Source: Aureimonas sp. SA4125 (GTDB lineage Bacteria > Pseudomonadota > Alphaproteobacteria > Rhizobiales > Rhizobiaceae). Taken from it: a stretch of DNA of 64,000 nucleotides. A program made the position numbers and the translations under genes. Below the pieces are notes generated by a model. The model was not told the DNA's origin and did not search any database. It saw only the letters and a program-made list of their open reading frames with translations. The stretch is taken from contig NZ_AP025032.1 of NCBI RefSeq assembly GCF_019973775.1, positions 62,001 through 126,000 of the forward strand, written 5' to 3'. Below are positions 18,253 through 25,172 of this stretch, in pieces; position 1 is the stretch's first letter; the number at the start of each line of letters is the position of its first letter.

Positions 18253-18821
18253 GGCTGCAGGCAGTTCTTCAGGCGCTGCAGGCCGCGGCGGATGAGGCTC
18301 TTCATCGTGCCGAGGGGCAGGCTCTCGTCGGCGGCAAGGGTCTCGTAGGTCCGCCCGCCGAAGAAGGCCGAAACGATCGCGCCGCGTGTCCTGGCGTCGA
18401 GTGTCTCGAGGCAGGCCGTGAGCTGCCGGTTCTCCTCGACGCGCTCCATCTGCGTGAGGACGTCGGGCGCATCCTCGGCGACGTCGAGAGCATCGTCGAT
18501 GGCGCGGTGGAAGGCCCGCGGGCCGAGGGCGCGCTGGCGGTCGATCGCGCGGTTGCGGGCAATGGTGGCCAGCCAGGTGATCGGGCTGGCGCGCGAGGGA
18601 TCGAACCGCTCCGCCTTGTTCCACACCGTAAGGTAGACATCCTGCAGCACGTCTTCCGCCTCTTCCCTGTCGGGCAAGATACGCAGGCAGACGCCAAATA
18701 GCTTCGCGGACGTCCGCTCATAGATGTCGCGCAAGGCGGCGCGGTCGCCCCCTGCCACGGCTTCGAGCCGTTCCACCAGATACTGCCGCCCCTCGTCCGG
18801 TGTCACCGCGTCAAAACTCAC
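18249..18821 (-). CDS. ECF RNA polymerase sigma factor (SigK/RpoE-like)
   Basis: The 190-residue protein has sigma region 2 (about 28-95, DREEAEDVLQDVYLTVWNKAERFDPSRASPITWLATIARNRAID in outline) and region 4 (about 130-185, with the GRTYETLAADESLPLGTMKSLIRRGLQRL helix-turn-helix), and no region 3, as in ECF factors. Its gene overlaps that of an RskA-type anti-sigma factor by four bases. That genomic pairing suggests release by a membrane or oxidative signal. No autoregulatory promoter motif was recognised in the 71 bases before it. Confidence 0.92.
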   Translation of the reverse strand: MSFDAVTPDEGRQYLVERLEAVAGGDRAALRDIYERTSAKLFGVCLRILPDREEAEDVLQDVYLTVWNKAERFDPSRASPITWLATIARNRAIDRQRALGPRAFHRAIDDALDVAEDAPDVLTQMERVEENRQLTACLETLDARTRGAIVSAFFGGRTYETLAADESLPLGTMKSLIRRGLQRLKNCLQP

Positions 18822-18892
18822 CTGTCTCCATCCCGGCCACAGCCGAACAGCCCCGTCCGACGAAAGTCAACCGCCGGCCGCGGCGTCGGGCC

Positions 18893-20356
18893 TCAATAGG
18901 GCGCCTCGGCCGTCCCCATCTCGACATAGACCGATTTCAACTGGGTATAATGTTCGATCGCCGCCCGTCCGTTCTCGCGGCCGAAGCCCGAGCGCTTCAT
19001 GCCGCCGAACGGCATCTCGACCGGCGTCAGATTGTAGGCGTTGATCCAGCAGGTGCCGGCCTTCAGCCGGGCCACGACGCGGTGGCCGCGGGCGATGTCG
19101 CGGGTGAAGACGCCGGCGGCAAGTCCCATCTCGCTGTCGTTGGCGCGGGCGATCACCTCCTCCTCCCCGTCGAAGTCGAAGACGCACATCACCGGGCCAA
19201 AGATTTCCTCGCGGCCGATCCGCATCGTGTCGGTGACATCGGTGAACACCGTCGGCTCGACGAACAGGCCGTCGGCGAAGTTCTCCGGCCGCGCCGCCCG
19301 GCCACCGGCGGCGAGCGTCGCACCCTCGGCCTTGCCGAGGTCGAGATAGGCGAGGACGCGGTCGTACTGGGCGCGCGAGACCAGCGGGCCCATTTCGGTC
19401 GCTTCGTCCAGCGGATCGCCGAGGCGGATCTTTTCCGTGCGGGCGACGAGCTTTTCCACGAAGGCTGTGCGCACCGAGCGCTCGACGAAGACGCGCGTGC
19501 CGTTCGAGCAGATCTGCCCGGTCGAGTAGAAATTGCCGAGAATCGCGCCGGAGACGGCCGCGTCGAGATCGGCGTCGGCAAAGACGATGATCGGCGACTT
19601 GCCGCCGAGTTCGAGCGTGACGGGCTTGAGGCCCTCGCTCGCCGCCTGCATCACGCGCACGCCGGTGGCGATCGAGCCGGTGACGGACACCTTCGCCACC
19701 TTGGGATGGCCGACAAGCGCCGCGCCGACCTCGCCGCCGCCCTGGACGACGTTGAAGACACCGGCGGGCAGGCCGGCCTCGACAAGAACCTCGGCGAGCT
19801 TCAGCGCCGAGAGGGGAGTCACTTCAGAGGGCTTGAAGATCATCGCATTGCCGCAGGCGAGCGCCGGCGCGGCCTTCCAGCAGGCGATCTGGACCGGATA
19901 GTTCCAGGCGCCGATGCCGACGCAGACGCCGAGCGGCTCGCGGCGGGTGTAGGCGAAGGAGCCGCCGAGATCGATGTATTCGCCCTTGATGTCGGCAGCG
20001 AGCGCGCCGAAGAATTCGAGGCAGTCGGCACCGGAGGCCGCGTCGGCGACGAGCGTTTCCGCCAGCGCCTTGCCGGTATCGAGCGTCTCGAGTTCGGAGA
20101 TCTTGCGGTTGCGGGCCCGCAGGATGTCGGCCGCACGGCGCAGCACCCGGCCGCGCTCGGCGCCGGTGCGGGCAGCCCATTCGGCCTGTCCGCGCGCGGC
20201 GGCGGCGACCGCCGCCTCGATCAGCGCCGGCGTCGCCGCATGCAGGCGCGCGATGACCTCGCCGGTGGCGGGATAGAGGCTGTCGAAGCCTGCGCCCGCT
20301 GCGTCCTCGACATAGGCGCCGTCGATGAAGTGGGAGTGTGTCGGCTGTGCGCGCAT
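18893..20356 (-). CDS. betB: Betaine-aldehyde dehydrogenase
   Basis: This NAD-dependent enzyme (487 residues, the length of rhizobial BetB) oxidises betaine aldehyde to glycine betaine in the choline osmoprotection pathway. The catalytic Glu lies in TLELGGKSP and the catalytic Cys in [12 protein letters not shown], and the C-terminal [24 protein letters not shown] block is characteristic of BetB. Start [10 protein letters not shown] is chosen over an upstream frame without homology. betA, betC and betI are not in the window, which is unusual because betB is normally in a betICBA operon. Confidence 0.9.
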   Translation of the reverse strand: MRAQPTHSHFIDGAYVEDAAGAGFDSLYPATGEVIARLHAATPALIEAAVAAAARGQAEWAARTGAERGRVLRRAADILRARNRKISELETLDTGKALAETLVADAASGADCLEFFGALAADIKGEYIDLGGSFAYTRREPLGVCVGIGAWNYPVQIACWKAAPALACGNAMIFKPSEVTPLSALKLAEVLVEAGLPAGVFNVVQGGGEVGAALVGHPKVAKVSVTGSIATGVRVMQAASEGLKPVTLELGGKSPIIVFADADLDAAVSGAILGNFYSTGQICSNGTRVFVERSVRTAFVEKLVARTEKIRLGDPLDEATEMGPLVSRAQYDRVLAYLDLGKAEGATLAAGGRAARPENFADGLFVEPTVFTDVTDTMRIGREEIFGPVMCVFDFDGEEEVIARANDSEMGLAAGVFTRDIARGHRVVARLKAGTCWINAYNLTPVEMPFGGMKRSGFGRENGRAAIEHYTQLKSVYVEMGTAEAPY

Positions 20357-20451
20357 CGGATCGCCCTTTTCTTCCGTCGTCGCGGCACTTCTACAGCGAC
20401 GCGGCGCCGAGGCTACCCCATTTGCGACAGGTACCCTGCAAGCCAGGCTTC

Positions 20452-20476
20452 GGAACTCTCCGGCGAAAGCTCGGTT
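20452..20476 (+). promoter_or_regulatory. GGAAC-N16-GGTT site, possible general-stress (EcfG/RpoE2) promoter
   Basis: GGAAC (20452-20456) is followed after 16 bases by GGTT (20473-20476), 36 bases before the DUF427 start. This fits the GGAAC-N18/19-TT pattern I recall for alphaproteobacterial general-stress sigma factors. The same arrangement with the same spacing precedes the next gene. Confidence 0.45.
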
Positions 20477-20511
20477 TGACGACAGGCAACCCGTCAACGA
20501 GGAGACCAGAG

Positions 20512-20868
20512 ATGAGCACGCTGCAACCGACGCCGCATATCACCGTCACGCCCGAGACGCGGCCGGTGAACGTCTTCCTGAACGACAATGTCATCGCCTC
20601 GACAAAGCAGGCGCTGGTCCTGCAGGAGGGAAACGCCCAACCGGTGCTCTACATCCCGAAGGAGCATGTCGCGATGGAATTCCTTCTGCCAACCGATCGG
20701 CGTACGACCTGTCCCCATAAGGGCGAGGCCAGCTATTGGACGATCTCGGCCGGTAATGCGTCGGCCGAAAACGCGGTCTGGGGCTACGACACGCCGAAGG
20801 ACGGCGTGCTGGCAATCGCAGGCCATGTCGCCTTCTATCCCGACAAGGTCCGCATTCAGGTGGGCTGA
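20512..20868 (+). CDS. DUF427 domain protein
   Basis: The 118-residue protein matches DUF427, small single-domain proteins with conserved tryptophan and tyrosine residues; visible family features are [12 protein letters not shown] and [13 protein letters not shown]. No signal peptide or membrane segment is present, so it is probably cytoplasmic. Function is not established. The ATG at 20512 has GAGGAG nearby upstream. A GGAAC-type promoter-like site lies just ahead, suggesting induction under general stress. Confidence 0.85.
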   Translation: MSTLQPTPHITVTPETRPVNVFLNDNVIASTKQALVLQEGNAQPVLYIPKEHVAMEFLLPTDRRTTCPHKGEASYWTISAGNASAENAVWGYDTPKDGVLAIAGHVAFYPDKVRIQVG

Positions 20869-20897
20869 CCGCAAGGCCACAGGGCGACAGGCCGGGC

Positions 20898-20922
20898 GGA
20901 ACCGTTGGGGGTGCAACGGGTT
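20898..20922 (+). promoter_or_regulatory. GGAAC-N16-GGTT site before the DUF1236 gene
   Basis: GGAAC (20898-20902), a 16-base spacer and GGTT (20919-20922) lie 38 bases before the DUF1236 start. The spacing is identical to the site before the DUF427 gene, which makes chance less likely, but there is no experimental support. Confidence 0.45.
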
Positions 20923-20959
20923 AGGGCTGCCAGGGACGTCTCACTGCAAGGAAATTCCA

Positions 20960-21517
20960 ATGCGCAAGCTTCTTCTCGCCACCGCAGCGCTCGCCGCGCT
21001 CGGTGCCGGTTCCGCCATGGCTGACCAGATCGTCGTCAAGGACAGCGGGCCGATGGCCGGGCCTGTCGTCGCCGTCGTTCCCGCGCCGGACAGTGTTCGC
21101 AGCTACGTCGTCGCCAATCCGCGGCCGGCCGTTCGCCTCGAGGGCGAGATCGTGCAGGGCTATGTCGTGCCCGGCGATGTCGAACTCGTGCCGGTGCCGG
21201 ATAACCCCGACTATGTCTACTTCTACGCCGGCGACAACCGCCCGGTGATCGTTCGCGCTGAGGATCGGTCGGTCGTCTATGTCGACGCCGACACGGTGGT
21301 CGACGACGGCATCCCGGACGAGCTGATCGGCTATGTCCGCGACAACCCGGTCGATCCCCTGGTGCTCGAGGGTGACATCGCCGTCGGCTACGAGGTGCCG
21401 GTCGATGCCCGGCTGCAGCCGGTCGACGGCTACAAGGGCTACAGCTACTTCTATCACAACGGTCAGCCCTACGTGGTCGACCAGACGAGCCGGCGCGTCG
21501 TCTACTACCCGCGCTGA
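20960..21517 (+). CDS. Exported protein with two DUF1236 repeats
   Basis: The 185-residue protein has a signal peptide (MRKLLLATAALAAL to AMADQ) and two copies of a DUF1236-like unit, about 47-110 and 115-182. Each runs from a YV-NP motif through LEG-I--GY-VP-D--L-PV to YFY---PVI/V and a VVY end. DUF1236 proteins are common in Hyphomicrobiales, are thought to be periplasmic, and have no assigned activity. The internal duplication is clear by eye. A strong terminator follows 20 bases after the stop, and a GGAAC-type promoter-like site precedes it. Confidence 0.87.
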   Translation: MRKLLLATAALAALGAGSAMADQIVVKDSGPMAGPVVAVVPAPDSVRSYVVANPRPAVRLEGEIVQGYVVPGDVELVPVPDNPDYVYFYAGDNRPVIVRAEDRSVVYVDADTVVDDGIPDELIGYVRDNPVDPLVLEGDIAVGYEVPVDARLQPVDGYKGYSYFYHNGQPYVVDQTSRRVVYYPR

Positions 21518-21537
21518 AGCGTCAAACAGACCTTAGG

Positions 21538-21561
21538 AAACGCCGCCTCCGGGCGGCGTTT
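21538..21561 (+). terminator. Rho-independent terminator after the DUF1236 gene
   Basis: Perfect ten-base arms AAACGCCGCC and GGCGGCGTTT with a four-base loop, ending in TTT. It follows the DUF1236 stop by about 20 bases. Confidence 0.85.
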
Positions 21562-21572
21562 CGCGTTTGCGC

Positions 21573-21630
21573 TAGAGCATGATCCGGAAAGGTGGCTTCC
21601 GGCTTTCGGAAAGAGATCATGCGGAAACAA
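21573..21630. repeat. Dispersed rhizobial intergenic palindromic element
   Basis: The segment begins TAGAGCATGATCCGGAAA and ends AAGAGATCATGCGGAAACAA. It carries GCATGATC (21577-21584) and its exact complement GATCATGC (21615-21622), with CGG(A)AAA-type arms inside. I recognise it as the AGAGCATGATCCGAAAA...GGTTTTCGGAAAAGATCATGC element scattered between genes in many Hyphomicrobiales. I saw only this copy in the window. Confidence 0.65.
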
Positions 21631-21673
21631 AGGACGAAAGCGGGACGGCGAGTCGAAGAAAAGCCATCCCGCT

Positions 21674-21949
21674 TTAGCGGTCGCTGTGCCCGAGGTCGCG
21701 GCCGGGATCCATGACGTCGCGCACCCTCTGCTTCAACACCTTCGCCTCGGGAAAGCCGCCGTCGCGCTTGCGCTCCCAGATCAGCGCACCGTCGCAACTG
21801 ATCTCGAAGATGCCGCCCGTTCCCGGGATCAGCGCCACTTCCCCAAGATCCGGTCCGAAGGTCGACAGAAGCTCCTGCGCCATCCAGCCCGCGCGCAGCA
21901 GCCACTGGCACTGGGTGCAATAGGTGATGGTGATCCGGGGTCCGGGCAT
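21674..21949 (-). CDS. SelT/SelW/SelH-like thioredoxin-fold protein (cysteine form)
   Basis: The 91-residue protein starts MPGPRITITYCTQCQWLLRA and has the CxxC redox motif (CTQC, residues 11-14) where SelW has Cys-x-x-Sec, followed by the GTGGIFEISCDGALIW strand typical of the Rdx/SelW family. It is a probable cytoplasmic thiol redox protein of unknown target. The frame is open far upstream, but the conserved N-terminus fixes the ATG at 21949. It lies downstream of msrA on the same strand, a plausible redox-repair context. Confidence 0.88.
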   Translation of the reverse strand: MPGPRITITYCTQCQWLLRAGWMAQELLSTFGPDLGEVALIPGTGGIFEISCDGALIWERKRDGGFPEAKVLKQRVRDVMDPGRDLGHSDR

Positions 21950-22058
21950 GTCGATCCTCGCTGGCGGTTGTTCCAGACATGGCTGGGCCCGGCGCCGCTG
22001 GCAAGCGGTCCGGGCCCACACGTGGCATTCCGGGAGGAGCGGCTTCCGCCGAAGGAGC

Positions 22059-22080
22059 GGCCGGCCGATACGCGCCGGCC
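22059..22080 (-). terminator. GC-rich palindrome after msrA, possible terminator
   Basis: Read on the minus strand, GGCCGG...CCGGCC forms a GC-only hairpin about 30 bases after the msrA stop. There is no T-run, so termination is uncertain. Confidence 0.35.
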
Positions 22081-22107
22081 TTCCTATCCGCTGGCGACTG
22101 CGTGGAA

Positions 22108-22845
22108 TCAGCTCTTGGCGCTGGCGACGAGCACCGGCGTGTTGCGAAACTGCTCGGGGAACATCTCTTTCAGATTGTCGATCTTCGGCTGGTCGTGGAT
22201 GACGATGTAGGGATAGGTCGGATTCTGCACGAGGAAGTCCTGGTGATAGGCCTCGGCCGGGAAGAAGCGCGCCCCGTCCTCGAGCGTCGTGACGATCTTG
22301 CCGGGATAGACGCCGGTCTTGTCGAGCTGGGCGATATAGGCCGCCGCGACCTTGGCCTGCTCGGGCGTCGTCGGAAAGATCGCCGAGCGGTACTGCGTGC
22401 CGCTGTCCGGGCCCTGCCGGTTCAGCTGGGTCGGATCGTGCGCGACCGAGAAATAGATCTGGAGAAGTTCGCCATAGGTCACTTCCCGGGGATCGTAGGT
22501 GATCGCGACGGCTTCGGCATGGGCGCTCCGTCCGCCCGAAACGGTCTCGTAGGTGGCTGTTTCGGGCGTGCCGCCGGCATAGCCGGAGACGGCATTGCTG
22601 ACGCCCTCGACATGCTGGAACACGCCTTGGACGCCCCAGAAGCAACCGCCGGCGAGGATCGCGGTCTCCTGGGTCTTGCCGGCGCTCTCGTCGACGGCCG
22701 GGGCGGGAATGACGAAGGCGGCATCCGCCGCCTGAGCCGGAAGCCGGCCCATGAGGGTCGCCCCGCCGGCGACGACCAGCGTGACGACCGCGGCAGAGGC
22801 GGCGAAACGCAAGCGCCGGGAGCGGCTGGCTGAAGTCGAGGACAT
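22108..22845 (-). CDS. msrA: Peptide methionine-S-sulfoxide reductase, exported
   Basis: MsrA reduces the S-epimer of methionine sulfoxide in damaged proteins. The 245-residue protein has the catalytic GGCFWG motif near 66 and the family segments YAGG, YDPREVTYGELL and YRSAIF. An N-terminal leader with an arginine-rich SRSRRLRF followed by a long hydrophobic stretch and PAQAAD suggests export, possibly by Tat, so it repairs periplasmic proteins. The resolving-cysteine region near the C-terminus seen in many MsrA is not apparent. It is transcribed toward the SelW-like gene. The NrsF-type sigma system lies just upstream, but no matching promoter was found directly before msrA. Confidence 0.93.
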   Translation of the reverse strand: MSSTSASRSRRLRFAASAAVVTLVVAGGATLMGRLPAQAADAAFVIPAPAVDESAGKTQETAILAGGCFWGVQGVFQHVEGVSNAVSGYAGGTPETATYETVSGGRSAHAEAVAITYDPREVTYGELLQIYFSVAHDPTQLNRQGPDSGTQYRSAIFPTTPEQAKVAAAYIAQLDKTGVYPGKIVTTLEDGARFFPAEAYHQDFLVQNPTYPYIVIHDQPKIDNLKEMFPEQFRNTPVLVASAKS

Positions 22846-23110
22846 CGATGTTTCCCTTATCTGGTGAGCGTCTGGTCGGCGTCTGGCAAACGGCGGGGCG
22901 CCCTCTGGCGCGATGCGGCGGCCATACCGGCCACGCCTGCCACTGATGAGCGGTGACCCGCCGCATTCCGGCTTTGGTGAAGAACTCCGCCCATCGATAA
23001 ATGCGCATGCCGCGCATCCCGTGCAAATCACAGCTGCGGCAATGACGATGACAGGATCGAAGGGTGGCCGGCCGCCCCGACCCCGCGCGGGATCGGGGCG
23101 GGGTCGCAGG

Positions 23111-23443
23111 TCAGCTCGGGCAGTCGGTCTTCGCGGGATCGGATGCCGTCGCGGCGGTCGCCATCGCATCGGTCGACGCCATGGCGTCGCCGGGCTTCAT
23201 GGCGTCGGCGGTTTTCATCGCATCGCCGGCTTTCATGGCATCGTCGGCTTGCATCGCATCCTCGGCTTTCATGGCATCGGCAGGCGCCATCGCGTCGGCG
23301 GCTTTCATCGCATCGGCCGACATGGCGTCGTGCGGCTTGGCGCAGTCGGCCATCGCATCCATGGCCAAAGCCCCGCCCGAAAGCGCGGCGGAGCCGCTCA
23401 GGACGAGGAGCGTCAAAGCGATGGTACGCAGGAGCATGGTCAT
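23111..23443 (-). CDS. Exported MXKDX-type pentapeptide repeat protein
   Basis: The 110-residue product has a signal peptide (MTMLLRTIALTLLVLSGSA...) followed by a low-complexity tail built of about twelve units around DAM-A (DAMKA, DAMAP, DAMQAD), with one cysteine before (ADCAKP) and one after (TDCPS) the array. This is the MXKDX repeat pattern. Methionine- and aspartate-rich tails can bind copper or other metals, but that is inference. The ATG at 23443 is used because AAGGA lies seven bases upstream; another ATG is at 23458. A GTAACC-N16-CGAA site lies about 225 bases upstream. Confidence 0.82.
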   Translation of the reverse strand: MTMLLRTIALTLLVLSGSAALSGGALAMDAMADCAKPHDAMSADAMKAADAMAPADAMKAEDAMQADDAMKAGDAMKTADAMKPGDAMASTDAMATAATASDPAKTDCPS

Positions 23444-23570
23444 GACAGTTTCCTTCATTGCGGGAATCGCGCCCGTCCCGGGTCGCGCTTTGCGTCGCCG
23501 CGAATGCGGCGCGACGCGCCTGTTGCAGCGGCCTGCCGACCCGCGGGGACGGGCCGGTCGCTGCCATTGC

Positions 23571-23594
23571 CAAAATCGGCGCCAAAATCGGCGC
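23571..23594. repeat. Two tandem copies of a 12-base unit
   Basis: CAAAATCGGCGC occurs twice head-to-tail, and each copy contains the palindrome GGCGCC with the following base. It lies in the 424-base noncoding region between the MXKDX gene and the sigma gene, between the MXKDX start and its promoter-like site, so in the probable 5' leader. Confidence 0.6.
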
Positions 23595-23668
23595 CGGAAC
23601 CGGCGGACTCTCCTCCGATCGTCGCGTCTTGCGATGCGACTGAAGCCGCCGGCTTCGTCAAAGGAGAA

Positions 23669-23694
23669 TTCGCAGAAGCAACGGGATCGGTTAC
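23669..23694 (-). promoter_or_regulatory. GTAACC-N16-CGAA promoter-like site facing the MXKDX gene
   Basis: On the minus strand GTAACC (23694-23689) is followed after exactly 16 bases by CGAA (23672-23669). This equals the site before the ECF sigma gene on the opposite strand and the GTAACC-N16-CGAA consensus I recall for Caulobacter SigF. The leader to the MXKDX start would be about 220 bases long. Confidence 0.75.
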
Positions 23695-23787
23695 GCTCTC
23701 ACCCCTTCGTGATGGGCGCTCGCCTCACAGGCCGCCCCGCTGTGCCCCGGCACCCGGCATTCTCGTGTTATATTTTCGTGCTATCGT

Positions 23788-23813
23788 GTAACCGGAGGGC
23801 CCGTTCCCACGAA
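23788..23813 (+). promoter_or_regulatory. GTAACC-N16-CGAA promoter-like site before the ECF sigma gene
   Basis: GTAACC (23788-23793), 16 bases, then CGAA (23810-23813), 55 bases before the sigma ATG. An identical arrangement points the other way toward the MXKDX gene. The sigma factor therefore probably activates itself and the divergent gene. Confidence 0.78.
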
Positions 23814-23867
23814 CTCATCGTGGTGTGGAGGCCGAACGGACATGGCGTGATCCCCATCGAAACACGG

Positions 23868-24404
23868 ATGAAGGCGCTGATGATTGCCGGCCTCGGGGGC
23901 GACGCGGTCTCCTATCGCGCTCTCCTCGAGGAACTCGGCCGTTATCTCAGGCGCTATTTCGTCCGCCGTCTGGGGCCGGGCCGCGTGGACGACGCGGAGG
24001 ATCTCGTGCAGGAGACGCTCATCGCCGTCCATGACCGGCGGGGTACCTACGATATCGAGAGGCCCTTCACCGTCTGGCTGCATGCGGTGGCGCGCTACAA
24101 GCTGATCGACTATTTCCGACATCATAAGGTTCGTGCCGCCGTACCGATCGACGATGTCGACGGCTTGTTCGCCGCCGATGCAGCGGAGGCGGCCATGGCT
24201 CGCCTCGACGTCGACCGCCTGCTCGAATCGATTCCGCCGCGCTCGCGTGCCCTGATCCGCAGCGTCAAGTTGAACGGCGATACCATCGCCGAGACCGCCG
24301 CCGTCACCGGCATGTCGGAATCGGCGGTGAAAGTCGGGATCCATCGCGGCGTGAAAGCACTGGCCATGAGAATGCGAGGGCAGGTTGCGCGGCGCGACGA
24401 ATGA
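23868..24404 (+). CDS. sigF: ECF sigma factor paired with NrsF (SigF-like)
   Basis: The 178-residue protein has region 2 (about 30-90, DDAEDLVQETLIAVHDRR and WLHAVARYKLIDYFRHHK) and region 4 (about 115-168, GDTIAETAAVTGMSESAVKVGIHRGVKAL). An NrsF anti-sigma gene overlaps its end by 20 bases. In Caulobacter the SigF/NrsF pair responds to heavy-metal and oxidative stress; the same signal is inferred here. An in-frame GTG at 23847 is an alternative start; neither has a strong ribosome site. The gene symbol is by analogy with the NrsF pairing and promoter motif. Confidence 0.85.
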   Translation: MKALMIAGLGGDAVSYRALLEELGRYLRRYFVRRLGPGRVDDAEDLVQETLIAVHDRRGTYDIERPFTVWLHAVARYKLIDYFRHHKVRAAVPIDDVDGLFAADAAEAAMARLDVDRLLESIPPRSRALIRSVKLNGDTIAETAAVTGMSESAVKVGIHRGVKALAMRMRGQVARRDE

Positions 24405-25032
24405 ACTCATCGACCGGCTGAGCGCCGATCTCGCGCCCGTGAGCCGACATGCGCTGGCGCGGCGGCTTGGCATGGGGCTTCTTACCGGTGCGCTCGTGGC
24501 CGTGGTGGCGATGCTCGTGGGCATCGGTCCACGGGCCGATTTCGTCCCCGCGCTCGCCCTGCCGAGCTTCTGGATCAAGCTGGTCTATACGGCGCTGCTG
24601 CTGCTGGCCGGCTTTCTGTCGCTCGGCGACGTGGCCCGGCCAGCGGGGTCGGCGCGACGCGGTGCATGGCTCGCCCTCGTCGTGCTGGCGATCGTCGCGG
24701 TCATGGGCACGGTGCAGTATCTGACGACGTCGCCGCCGGCCCGCAATGGCGTGCTGTTCGGGCATTCCGCCAACGTCTGCCCCGTCGCCATCCTGGCGCT
24801 GTCGGTGCCGATCTTCCTCGGTGCGGTCTGGGCGCTGCGGGGACTGGCGCCGACACGGCTGACGCTTGCCGGTGCCGTCGCCGGCTTTTGCGCCGGCGCC
24901 GCGTCTGCGCTGATCTACTCGTTTTCCTGCGGCGAGACCGGCATCGCCTTTCTCGCCAGCTGGTACACGCTGGGAACGCTTGCCAGCGCCGGCCTCGGCG
25001 CACTTTTCGGGCGCCTGGCGCTGCACTGGTAG
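24385..25032 (+). CDS. nrsF: NrsF-family (DUF1109) anti-sigma factor
   Basis: The 215-residue protein has a short cytoplasmic N-terminus (NELIDRLSADLAPVSRHALARRL) and six membrane helices, as in the DUF1109/NrsF family of anti-sigma factors. Conserved cysteines, the likely metal or redox sensors, are visible in HSANVCPVAILAL (near 132) and YSFSCGETGIAF (near 177). The only in-frame start that keeps the conserved N-terminus is TTG at 24385, preceded by GAGGGCAGG and lying inside the sigma gene. Translational coupling with the sigma factor is expected. Confidence 0.85.
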   Translation: MRGATNELIDRLSADLAPVSRHALARRLGMGLLTGALVAVVAMLVGIGPRADFVPALALPSFWIKLVYTALLLLAGFLSLGDVARPAGSARRGAWLALVVLAIVAVMGTVQYLTTSPPARNGVLFGHSANVCPVAILALSVPIFLGAVWALRGLAPTRLTLAGAVAGFCAGAASALIYSFSCGETGIAFLASWYTLGTLASAGLGALFGRLALHW

Positions 25033-25172
25033 CGCCCGTCGACGGAGCGGGCGAAATCGACCGCCCGGCCGATTGATCCCGGCTGCGTCCACGCTATGTG
25101 AGCGCGATGCTTCTGGCGCGGACACGGCGCGGCTGCTAGCCTTTTCCCACCGCAATGGACTGATCGCAGCCG

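Noticed and set aside
23130..23330. Regular direct repeats suggestive of a CRISPR-like or VNTR array
   Set aside because: Units are codon-phased (GAT GCC ATG) and encode the MXKDX repeat tail; no unique spacers and no cas genes.
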